Below, piece by piece: positions 34,963 through 45,863 of a DNA stretch of 64,000 bases. The number at the start of each line of letters is the position of its first letter. Position 1 is the first letter of the stretch. The notes beneath the pieces were generated by a model. That model was not told the DNA's origin, made no database searches, and saw nothing but the letters and a program-made list of their open reading frames with translations. The stretch is from Caenorhabditis elegans. Taxonomy: Eukaryota > Nematoda > Chromadorea > Rhabditida > Rhabditidae. The stretch covers positions 3,348,001 through 3,412,000 of the forward strand of contig NC_003284.9 of the NCBI RefSeq assembly GCF_000002985.6. Reading direction: 5' to 3'. The translations under genes were made by a program, and so were the position numbers.

Positions 34963-37461
34963 TTAGTTTTCCAAGGAAAGTTTTTTGATATTCACAATCG
35001 ATCGATTCTTGTAACGAATTACAAAATAAGTCATGAGTATTAAAGCAATTAAAAGAAGTATCGCAATTGCAACAATTATCCATGAAAGTGGGGTCATTAC
35101 CCATTCACTTTGTTTTTCAACTGTTGTTTCTGCATAACATTCTGATTTTGGATCCGAGGTGATAAACTCGTTACAACAAGAAGTAAATCGCTGAACTGGG
35201 CAAAGCGGCTGGCCGGGAGGGCAATTTTTGACAAATCCGGTGACATCGCGTAATGTAATTTCTCGAGGGTTTTTTCGGAAAAGCACCTAAAATTTGGTTT
35301 AAACTACAGATTTTCCAAAACCTAAGCCAACACTTACTTTTACCACTGGAGAATTGTCAACTATCATTGTTTCAATAATTATTGTTGACATGAACTCTGG
35401 TGGCATGTCTTTTCCCAAAACTTCTTCACGAATTCCAAGAGTTTCCAGAATTGGAAGAATTAGTAAGTCGTGCTGAAAATTGTCATTCTTTCTCAATTTA
35501 GCTAACTTTTTTCTCAACTTACAGAACTGAAAACTTGTAGCTTGTGAATGTCGCATTTAATATTTGAAACTTCCTTTTTCTCATGACAGCGCACTTTTTC
35601 TTGAATGTCATTGAACACTTTCTCCATCAAAAGTCCAGATTTAATTCGGATTCCTTTGGAGCTTTTGTATTCACCGACTGAAGACATAACTGCGAGCGCC
35701 TGAAAAAGGAATATTTACTTTCATCCAATGTAATACTAATGTAGTACTTACACTATAAAATACATGAAGCGATTCTTTATAAGCACCTTCATTGAACCAC
35801 GATGGAACTGCTAATCCGGCTTCTTTTTCCAAAATTAGTGCTGGCAGATTTTCACCTCCTCTATCTTGGAGAAAATCAGTTTTAGTTACTGCCTTTCTCA
35901 AGGCCTTGTCACTGACAAACCACTGAAATTTTATTTAATATTAAACATAGATAACTATTATTTTGCTTACTGGATTTTTTCTAGCCATCTTCTTATCTGA
36001 CTCTGTTAGGTTGAAATAGTTGTCCCATTCTCCTAGTTGAAAGTCACAATCAAGTTTGGGAACGAGTAACTGCAATCAGCATATTAAAAACTTGTGTTCT
36101 GTTTCCATGAACCTACAAAGTCATCCGGTTTAGCTACAGTCTGCACCGGAGGCGTAGCATTCGGAAACATTGTATTTCCGACCGTTTGAAGAGTCATCAA
36201 ACATCGCTCGACAGGGCTACTCCGAAACAATAACTGAAAACTGACATTATTCAAATTATATTCTTTACTTGGAATTTTACTTGCGATGAGAGCATTCTCG
36301 CATCAACGAAAGAGTTAACATATCGATCACGAAGTACTTTACCCATCAGTCTTGCTTGCTCGAAACCTTCCTGAAAAATATCAGATACTTTGTTATCTGC
36401 TAGATATCATTTGATCGCAAAGTGATTAATTTTGTTAAGATAACATACATCTGTCAGTTGTCCCAAACCACGGTAAAAATAAGACTTTGCCTCCTCCGAT
36501 GTGACGTTGAGAACCGGTGCTCGAGCTCCATGGCGGAATATCTAGAAGAAGGAATACTTAGATGACAAAGAAAATTTTGAAACATGTTAGCAGTGGAGTA
36601 ACACTTAAAAATGCTTCAAGGAGTAGCTTAACTGAAATAAGACTTTAGTAGTTTTCTTACATATAAATTGGTCAGTATTTTATATCTGTACTACCTTAAA
36701 TTTGGAAAGTTTTCTTTTTAGTATTCGAGTAAGCGGTAAGCGGCAAACAATTTTTTTTGGCAAATTGACAATTCGGCAACTTGCCCGAATTAAAAATTTC
36801 ATTGGCAAATTGTGGTTTTGCACATTTTTTTGGAAATTTAAATTTTAATCGGCAAAGTTGTACGCATCCTATGAAAAGTAAGCAAATGTATGATTAAATA
36901 TATAAAGAAAACTGGAAAAAAAATAAAAAAGGCACAGTTTTAAGTTTTTCCGTTTTTTCTAAAAACTTCCGGCAAATAGATGTTCGACAAACGGCAAATT
37001 GGCAAATTGCCGGAAACAAAAATTTTCGGAAAATCGGTAAATCAACAAATTGCCGAAAATGAAAAGTTATTCTGAACTTCCAAATGAAATTTACGCTATT
37101 TAAAATTTTTTTTAATGTGATGTTTGTAGAGTTTCGAAGATTTTGAAAGTGTCTAGGGGTAGGTGAAAATCATCCAAAATTCTAGGTACATTTTTTTCAA
37201 CATAATTTTGTTTATTGTGATAAAAAATGTTCTGATATAGTTCCAGATAGATATTTTAAAACAACTTCTCTTTAAAATTGATGTTTCTGCTTACACTACT
37301 ATTGCTCAAAACGGCAACAATTTTTAAAACTAGTTCAACTAATCCTACAAATAGTCTGAAAAATTATACTTCCACTTTCGACTAACCACATGAACCGAAA
37401 TAAGTTGCGTATGGACAGAAGCTATGATCACAAGTATGGACACGTAGAATAACACCCTCAT
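34963..37461 (-). CDS. Membrane-anchored histidine acid phosphatase
   Basis: Nine exons: 37387-37461, 36449-36541, 36281-36370, 36117-36233, 35971-36069, 35752-35922, 35523-35699, 35338-35472, 34963-35286. They join in frame to 426 aa. The catalytic RHGARAP motif is at residues 28-34, its histidine accepting the phosphate, and the proton-donor HD of SSHD is at 275-276, split across an exon junction. A signal peptide (1-18) precedes the domain. A single transmembrane segment (about 387-410) and a short basic tail (YKNRS and on) follow a cysteine-rich stretch, so the enzyme faces the lumen or outside, as in lysosomal or prostatic acid phosphatases. A TTGCAG acceptor one base before the ATG suggests trans-splicing. 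Intron 1 is 845 bases and holds GGCAAATTGCCG-type repeats. Confidence 0.92.
36700..37070. repeat. Dispersed GGCAAATTGCCG repeat in acid phosphatase intron 1
   Basis: The words GGCAAATTG, CGGCAA, CGGAAA and TTGCCGG recur at short intervals on both strands (for example 36757-36800, 36973-37050), alternating with AT-rich spacers. This is a common C. elegans type of dispersed repeat with partly palindromic units. It inflates the first intron to 845 bases. Confidence 0.55.
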
Positions 37462-40400
37462 CCTGCAACAGTATAGCTTTAGAATGTTACGTGATTTTAT
37501 AGTGAATTGAAGTTGAGGTTTAGAGTATAATATATTCCGTTCACAATAACGACGACTGGAAAATGCGAGCGGGGAAAATGAAAACAAAAGAGATGTATTC
37601 TGCAAACTCAATAGTCATTGAAAATTTGCAACGTATGAGTCAGACGACGCCAAGAAAATGTCTGTTACCAATTGAGACAATGAATGTGCTGATGCTCTGA
37701 TAGCAATTTATCGGTGGAAATTTTTTTTTTTTGCTGGATGATGATTGTGTTGTAATTTGCAGAAGGTGGTGCCCTCTCTGCCCACCGCTCAACGATTTAT
37801 GGCTTGTCGTACATACGTGGGGGCCCCAGAGGCGAGAGATAGAGATCCCGACTTCGGGCTTCTTCTTCTTCTTCTTCTTCTTCTTTTCCTTCCTTTTCTT
37901 TCGAGAAGATGGACACGAGGGCAACAATGAAGGCAATGATGGGTGAACTAGTGCAATTAAACAAGCAATAAGATTCAATTGCTCACTTGCTTTTTTAACC
38001 CATCAATGTGCCCCTTAATCTTGGTTTCATATCTAACAAATAAAAACTATTTTGTATGATTCAAATTTGTGAAAAAAAAGGACTGAACAGGGAATACACA
38101 AAAAAACAACAAAAAAAAAGAAAATATCAAATCTTATCAATTGAATGTGTTGGTTGATAATGAATAAGAGCATGCAATGCAACTTGAACGAAAATAATAA
38201 AATATTTTTTGGCCCAACATCTCACAAAAAAATTGTGAGATGAACTGCAATGTCTAAGGTGTAAAACTTGTGACAGGGCTTATGGGCTTAACGGCCACTT
38301 TTTCAGATTGAAACTCAGCACTTTGTATACATCAAGTTCTTTATAAAACTTTCTTGTGTGAAAAGGTGAACCTCCATTTTGACAAAACTCGTACAGGAAG
38401 TGAAGCTGAGTAAGCTTTCAAATAACAAAATTTGAGTGAATGAACCGTAAACTAATTCAGCAAAACTAATTCAGCAAGGGCAGTAAGGTCATACTAATTG
38501 ATATTATTTAAGCATATTTTAAATTGCTAGACACTCAACTTTGGTTACTTTGAATGCCTGTCGACCAAAAATGTACCGAAATTAACAAAAATACCAACAA
38601 AAAAAAAACTAAAACCCTGCAACTGCGCCAAAATCAAATTGAATTTTAGCAAAGTTATCACAAAACTGTGATTTGCTATAATTTTTTAAAAAATTGTTTT
38701 CGTTCAGTCGTTTAGTGATTTCGGGTGATTTTGAGTCTAGTTAAGCACGAAAATCAACAAACACAACTCACCCCTCCAGAACAAATATTTTAGTCAGTTA
38801 GACATTCTCTAAGTGGATATAAAGGAACAAAAAACAACCCTATCTAGTAAAGTTGGCTCTTTAAAAAAATTATCATAATACATCAAAGCGGTTTGAATTA
38901 AAATATTTGTTCACTTAAAATTACAAATTAGATATGCTAACCATCTTCTGTATTTTCTGAACTTTCTTTCAATTTTAATTTAAGTCACTGTATTTATTAA
39001 ATTTAGTTCTACTCACTTTCAATTTTTCAAAACCTTTTTTTCCCGTCAGGTTCAAAAAGTGTAGATTAAAATTTAAATCCTTTCTCATACTTGTAATCCG
39101 ATCATAATATATGTTTGGTCAGGATGTGTAGTCACAATTTAACAGTTTTTAAGCACAAATAAAATTGTAAATTTAATAATTAAAAAAGAAAGGTTTCAAA
39201 TGAAAGCAAAAAAAAATCATATTTGGAACTAAATAAAATAGCTAATTAATTATAATGCAGATGCCCAGCCAAAGTGCTGAGCGCCACTTGAAAATCACAG
39301 CAGATGGTAGTACAATGGAAGAGATGTGTGTTCCGTGTGAAGGTCTGATGTTCTTGAAATAAATAGTTGAGAATTTTGAAATAAACACGAGCGTTGTACG
39401 ACAAGAGTGTAAATTTTGCACTAAAAATGATTAAAAATAAAGAAATTCTGATAACCTCTCGTTATCATTCCGACACACCCAATGACATTTCACTTTTTTT
39501 TTGTTTATTTCACTACCGGATGTTATGCACTATGTTGTGTCTACCGTATATTTTTTGGTTGAATATTTTTTATTATGTATTTACTATTTGTTCAGCATGT
39601 TTTTACCTGTCTGCTCAGATTTTTAGTAGTACACGTAGAAACAATTAGGTAGAGTCGAGAATTGCTGACAGTCGATTTTTTCCGGCAAATTTTGCGGCTG
39701 CCTAGAGGAAAAAGAGGATAATTGTCAATTTGAAAAATATTGCTAACCATGTTGCTAAAGTGAGCAAATATCTCAGTAAGTGATTACTACCATTTTTTTC
39801 ATTCACATTTAAAAGTGGTGAAAACTCAGTTTTCACTTATCAAAATTTTGAAAGTTAAAGTTGGTCAAAGAATGTTTTTATCTTACGACTTTTATTCTGA
39901 AATCATCAATAATAAATTGTATTTGAATATGATTGTGGCAAAATCCTGCAAAAGTGGTCAAAATTTCTCAACTGAACATTTATTTGAAAATTTGGCGTTT
40001 ACCAAAACTTTACTGGAAATTTTGAAAAATATAGAAACATGAAATGAAGTCCCACTGATAATATGTACTTCAACTTTTGTATAATTCAAAATTATGAAAT
40101 TTCATGTAGGCATAATTTATCATAGACAGATTTTAATGGAATTTTTCTGAAGAATTGAAACTAAAACTTTTATGTACTTTAAGCTTCAAAAGAACATTTT
40201 GCTTGCTTTATTTATACGATCCCTGTTCTTGACACGAAACATTTCTGCTCGAAACGACAAATGTTTTAAATTACAGTATCTTTTAAAACGCTCACTTTTT
40301 CGCAATTAGCAAAACTTTGTCGCGTTGAGACCGTGTACCGTATTTCTTTCGCTGTTTTTCTTGACGCTTTCAGTGTAATACGCGTTTGTATTTTGATTCA

Positions 40401-43400
40401 CAGATTTTGTAAAAATTAAAGTTGTGGATGGGAGTAAGCTACCATTTCAAATTAACAAAAAAAAACAATGTAGCGTCAGTGAATGTTTTTTTTTTGAAAG
40501 TACAAAAAGTTGTCTGAAACATATATTTTTCGTTTTACCAGTTTCTGTCTGTTTCAAAATAAGTTCCGTGTTACTGTTTGAAACGAAAACATTTAGAGTA
40601 ATTTTGGGCTTAAAAATTATGTTTGAAGCAAAATTTATTCAATTTGACTAGTAAAAAACAAACTATATAAATCATCTAATCTTTGTCATCAAGGTTTTTT
40701 TGAAACTTTAAATTCAAATTGTGTAAACACAAAGGCAATTAAGCATAGTCGTTGACACCGTTTTTGGTCGCACGAACAGTTTTGAAAATTCTATTTGAAT
40801 TTTTTACGAATCTATTTTATTTTGTATGTGATCTACAATCGGTGAAACCTTGTGACAGTAAAGATGTACATCAATTTCGCCCAAAAACCAATTCAAAAAA
40901 AAAACGACCAGGGCGTTTAATCTTCTTTATAGGTGGTTCTGTTCGCGATAATTTTTGAATGAGGTTTACTTTTATTTCATTTTTTATCCATGTCCCCCCT
41001 TGTCCGATTTTGTTCCGTATTGTGTTTTGGTTTCATATTGAAACATTCCATAAGCCACTGAATTCCTGAATGTTTCCTTCAAATTATCGAATCCGATCTC
41101 TCCGTCGTTCTTGCCGCCCTTTTCATCGAGATGTTTCCAAACTTGATGTCCACGAAAAAAAATCTTAAAAAATGTCCTAGGTGCACACGAATGCCTGGAA
41201 TTGTCATGATCTGGTCGGAAAGGCGTTCCGATTTATGAAGCTTCCTTCCTCCTCCACCCCACTCGACCAGTTTTATTAGCACTTTTTGTTCTGCAGCTGC
41301 CGGTTGACGTTATCATAAACTCTGAAAATACTATATCTGAAAAGAAACAAAACAAAAATAATATTAATAAAAACATTTCAAAACAGCGAATAAAAAGAAG
41401 AATAAATGGAAAATTCAATAAATTAGCTATGGGAATATTCCAAATTGACAGCGATCAACTACCACGACACTTTTGCACCAATTTTTAGTTGCATGAGACG
41501 GCGATATTTATTTATTTTTTAGCTGTGAAAAATAAACCGATGTCGACGTAATTTTGAAATCCTGAAGGCTATCAGCTTGCCATCCACTTTTCGATAAAAT
41601 CGGCAAAAATCTGCCGGCGGATTCCAATCTAAATGGCGAATGCATGGGTAGTCAATTAAAGCGCTAAAGACGTTTTCCATTTACGTGTATCGAAAAAATC
41701 ATCTCGCAGCTTCAATTTTTGAAATTAAGCTACCTGCCTATTCTCGGTTTCATTTTTTCGGATTCGTAATTTGGCAATACTTTTTAATCCCGTTTTTTTG
41801 TAGTTTTGTTCTATCAAGAAAGCTATATATTTCTTTTTAGACTTGTGTACGTGTTTTTAAATCTTTAAAACATTAAACAAATAAACTAAAATGCACAAAA
41901 AAATGAGCAAAATGTGTTGTCTATTTACATGTCTTCTCCGTTTTATCCAATTACTTTTCTGAATTAAAGACTAGAAGTCTACTTTTCTTCTCAATTTCAA
42001 TACTAATATTCTAATACGTTTCATTGTTTAACAACATTGGATTTCAACAGGATAGTGTTCTAATTTCGAGTCTTCGGAATTTCGTTCGTTATTACCAGCT
42101 GTCCCTATTCTCGTACTAACTAATTGTTCAGCCAGTCTTTTTTGTATAACCGTACTCGCGTGACCGCATGTCACCTTGAGGCATAAAGAATCAAATGGCT
42201 GGGAACATACAAAGTGATCGCAAAATCGCAAATTTAGGTAATGACATACATGATGGCACATGGTCACAGAACGAGGTCTTCCTCAACTTTTGGTAAACTT
42301 TTGCTTGCCAGTGTTCCAATTTGAAATTTAACTTTTTAGTTTATTTGAGTATTATCAAAAACTGGTAGTCTTTGATAGTTTAAGATTCTCAATATTTAGA
42401 AAGTTTTTGAATGTTTTTATTTCAAAATAAGTGTTTCAGGTTTAGTAAACTTTTAAATCTCGAAATCAATTTATACTCACAGTACACACACAGTACACTC
42501 ACAGTAGGAGTCCAATTAAGCAACTGTACAAACACTTTTTTGGCTTGAGGAACTAACTTCTTAATTTCCGTATGTCTGTAGAATTTGTAAAATTTTATAT
42601 TTAAAAAACAATATTTCATTCGAATATTTTTTGATATTTACAAATAAGACTTAATATTCTGGGATTATCAGATATCCTATTCACATTTCCGCTTGTCACA
42701 AGGTTCATGCTTACGGAACAGATGTACGTAACACACCGTGGCTTTCAGAGAAAAAGTAAACATAAAAGGTTCTTTTCTGTTTTCTCGGAGACATCATATC
42801 GTTTCTTTTTTTCTGCTTTCTTTTGTTAGCTGTCTATATGTTGAATCTTTTATCGAAAATGATGGCAAAGTGATATATCCTATCGAAACGGCGAGTCGTT
42901 GCTGATTTCGGACACGTTCAAAGTGGAAGGACACTTGCGGCCAGAAACTTATGCAAAACGTCATTTGGAATGTGTAATGGACATCTTCTTCTCTCGCTCA
43001 CACGACATCCGGACCGATAGCATGCTTTTTGAAATCGAATATGGTTGAGAAAGGAGACATTTTACCATCTGGCTTTGCTTATTCGTTCTTTCTAATAGCT
43101 CATTGGATTTAAACATTCGCTTTTCATTTTCAAATCCTAAACTTTTTGCAAAATTTCGTTTTGTTTGAATTGAGACTTTTGCTTACCCCGGTGAACAAGG
43201 ATTGCACATGTGCTCACTTTTCCACGTTTTGCGAGCTCACCGGAAGTGGCAAGTGCAATTTCCTTTAGCTGCGTTCGTTCACTTTTTGACAAAAAAAACT
43301 AATCGACTTTTTCCTACTTTCAAAGTTTTCTTATTTTGTTTTTCAGTTTTCTCTCTCGCGAAGAAGCAAAATGAAGCCGATTCAATCTCATTTTATTTAG

Positions 43401-43929
43401 GAAATTGAAATCTTGAAAACAAAACCTTTCGAAAACTTCAAAGTATTTCTCATCGAATTTGAAAAATTCACCGCCCACATTTTAAAATTATTTTCAGCCA
43501 CAACTTTTACTTTTCCTAAATGATATTCTACGTATCCTACTTGAAGTATAAAAGTATCCCTTCAGGCGATACTATGAGCTTTTCCTACCCAAAGAACTAA
43601 ATACACTCTGTCAATTCATCTCTTCAAAAGTACGTTCTCTTACTCGTACATAATTTGTAAATGCATTTTTCCTTCATTTTTCACTTTTTTTCCGTTGCTC
43701 CATTATTCATTAGAATTTGTTTGCGTTCTTTGCTTTCTCCGGCTTCAATCATAGTTCTTGCTCAAACTTTTCAAACATTTTGAAATAGGCAGAAAAAAAA
43801 AGAAAAAACAATGTTTAGATTCGCCGTGTTGTTTAGAAATTCCTACGACACGGGAAACTAGACAACATGGACATAATTTAAGCATAAATGTGTTTTGCTC
43901 TCTTGGTAGTAAATTAGTATGGTTTTATC
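37462..43929. other. Long gene-poor region
   Basis: Promoter side of the acid phosphatase, then AT-rich DNA. A (CTT)n run at about 37858-37890 stands out. A perfect 10-base hairpin CATCTCACAA/TTGTGAGATG lies at 38218-38242. A coding-like patch is noted at 40984-41222 and a possible exon on the minus strand at 42028-42267. No complete gene could be built. Confidence 0.45.
40984..41222 (-). pseudogene. Coding-like open frame, possible terminal exon or gene relic
   Basis: On the minus strand about 79 codons are open to a TAA at 40984. The second half has worm-like coding composition: VWKHLDEKGGKNDGEIGF, then DNLKETFRNSVAYGMFQ, ending SDKGGHG. GC content and codon choice (GGC, AAG, AAC, GAC, ATC, TTC) stand out from the AT-rich surroundings. 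The LDEKGGKNDGEIGFDNLKE segment is acidic and EF-hand-like in flavour but does not fit a canonical calcium loop. There is no ATG, and I could not find convincing upstream exons, so it may be a last exon of a missed gene or a pseudogene. Confidence 0.3.
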
Positions 43930-44010
43930 GAAAGTGGAGCAGCGCCAGTGAGGAAATTGTTAAAAACCACTTTTATAGTGTCAAAAATGACCAAATAAAA
44001 TGTTTCTTTT
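43930..44010 (+). repeat. Partial copy of the GGAGYAGCGCCAG element
   Basis: AAAGTGGAGCAGCGCCAGTG followed by AGTGTCAAAAATGACCAAAT matches the left end and inner part of the inverted-repeat element at 1128. The other end could not be placed, since a satellite follows. Confidence 0.5.
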
Positions 44011-44050
44011 TTTTTTTGAAATTTTTAATCACGTTTCAAAAAATGGCTCA

Positions 44051-44366
44051 GTTTTTGTCAGTGCTATGGTTTTTGTCAGTGCTATATTTTTTGTCAGTGC
44101 TATATTTTTTGTCAGTGCTATAGTTTTTGTCAGTGCTATACTTTTTTGTCAGTGCTTTTTTTTTAATTTTTTAATTCCGTTTCAAAAAATGGTAACTCAG
44201 TTTTTGTCAGTGCTATAGTTATTGCCAGTGCTATAGTTTTGCCAGTGCTATAGCTATTGTCAGTGCTATAGATTTTGTCAGTGCTATATTTTTTCAGTGC
44301 AATAGTTTTTGTCATTGCTATATCTTTTGTCAGTGTTGTTGTTTTTGTCAATGTATTTGTCAGTTT
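44051..44366 (+). repeat. GTCAGTGCTATAGTTTTT satellite
   Basis: About sixteen degenerate copies of a 16-18-base unit (TTTTTGTCAGTGCTATAG and variants) run for roughly 315 bases, interrupted near 44155-44200 by a duplicated TTTCAAAAAATGG block. Apparent ORFs across it on both strands simply translate the repeat (for example repeated FVSAI). Confidence 0.8.
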
Positions 44367-45863
44367 TCACCACTTTTCAAAATTTTTTAAATTCTATTTT
44401 TTGGTCTACTAATGTTTATTGAATCTTACATGTCTGGTTTAAAGTAGCAGCGAAACTTTTGATCCTTTTCAGAATTTCGTATTTTTTTCGTTTCTTGAGA
44501 AAATGTCTGGAAAAGTGAAATATAGCAATTCACGTTGTATTTTTTTTCAATTGTTGCCTTACACAAAACCAAGGTGGCATTTCCCTGTCAAAGAATTGGC
44601 ATGAGAAACGTTTTCTTACTTTTTTTCATTTTTTAAAAACATCTCTCAATTTCTCATTGTTCTCATCCTTATCTGAAACATCATGTCAGCAAATAAGGAG
44701 CTGTGCTCCCAAAAATGCATGACTCTTCTCTCATCCTTCTCTTATTTTGTCTCACTATTATTCAGCCGACGTTGGCTCTCAAATGAAATGCTTCGAACCA
44801 AAAATACTTAACAGTGAGAGTTAGAGCACTGACCACTACTAGTAATTTTTGACTCGTGCGCTACATACACATCCACTTTGGCTGAACGATTTTTTTCTCG
44901 CCGACTTCAAGGTTTTGCAAGGAAAATAGAGTAAATATCGTATAATTTCCTATTCAGCTGAGTCAATAACATTTTTCCAGCTATTTTGAAAGTTTTCTTT
45001 TCCAAACTTCCGATTTTACATATACGTTTTTTTTTAGAATAAGAATACAGTGCCTGCTAATATTTCATTCGTTTTTGGATTTTTTTGTTTCCTTCTAGTT
45101 TTTGAACATATATAATTCAAAAAAACATAACTCAAAAACTAAAATTAATTTAAGTTGAACATTTAAAACTGAACGTTTACAACTAAACATTTTTTTAATA
45201 GACTTTCTAAATTTTAAATTTTGGAACTTTTATCAACTTAACTGTAAATAAATAGCATGTTTCAATTTGTGCAATTTTTAAAAATTCATAATAAAAAAAA
45301 TGAAAGTAGTCCATAAAAGTAGAAAGAAACATTTTTTTGATCCGCGGCTTTCAAAAAAGTTGATAAAAACTGACAGTGCGTAACACGTTTTTAAACAAAT
45401 CAAAAATAATTTCAAAAGGATTTTAGCTTAATTCAGCATCATAGCAGTAGTGCAACAAATTAATTACGCGGAAAACTTATAAAAAATTGAAGACAACATT
45501 GCTAATATTTCAATGAGGATTTTAAAGAGACATCTTAAAAAATTTATGAAATACAACTTTAAAAAGCACAAAACAGTTCATAAACAAATCTTTTTTTAGC
45601 CGGTACTACACTTTTTTCAGTAACTTTTTAGAACTCCTCAATTTTGTTCAAAATATACCCTCATGAAAAGCTTTCTCGATTTTTCTTTGGTGTGCAGCAC
45701 CCATGCACCCATCTGGCTCTCATTTTGTTTATTTCTCTTGCAGAGAACACTTCTTCTCGGTCCATCTGCACCCGAGTTTGTTCACAAACATTTCCAGTTC
45801 CCCTTTCTTTGTGTTTCTCGTTCCCCCTTGATTGCTTTTCAAAACTTTTCAATTTACTATCAG
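44367..45863. other. Intergenic DNA upstream of the MFS transporter
   Basis: AT-rich sequence with no recognised exon. It should include the distal promoter of the transporter that begins at 45864 or 46358. Confidence 0.45.

Noticed and set aside
37731-37978. Frames across the (CTT)n run
   Set aside because: Low-complexity microsatellite translated as Phe, Leu or Lys runs.
43758-44351. Open frames on both strands near 44 kb
   Set aside because: They translate the GTCAGTGCTATAG satellite (repeated FVSAI-type peptides), so the open frame is a by-product of the repeat.
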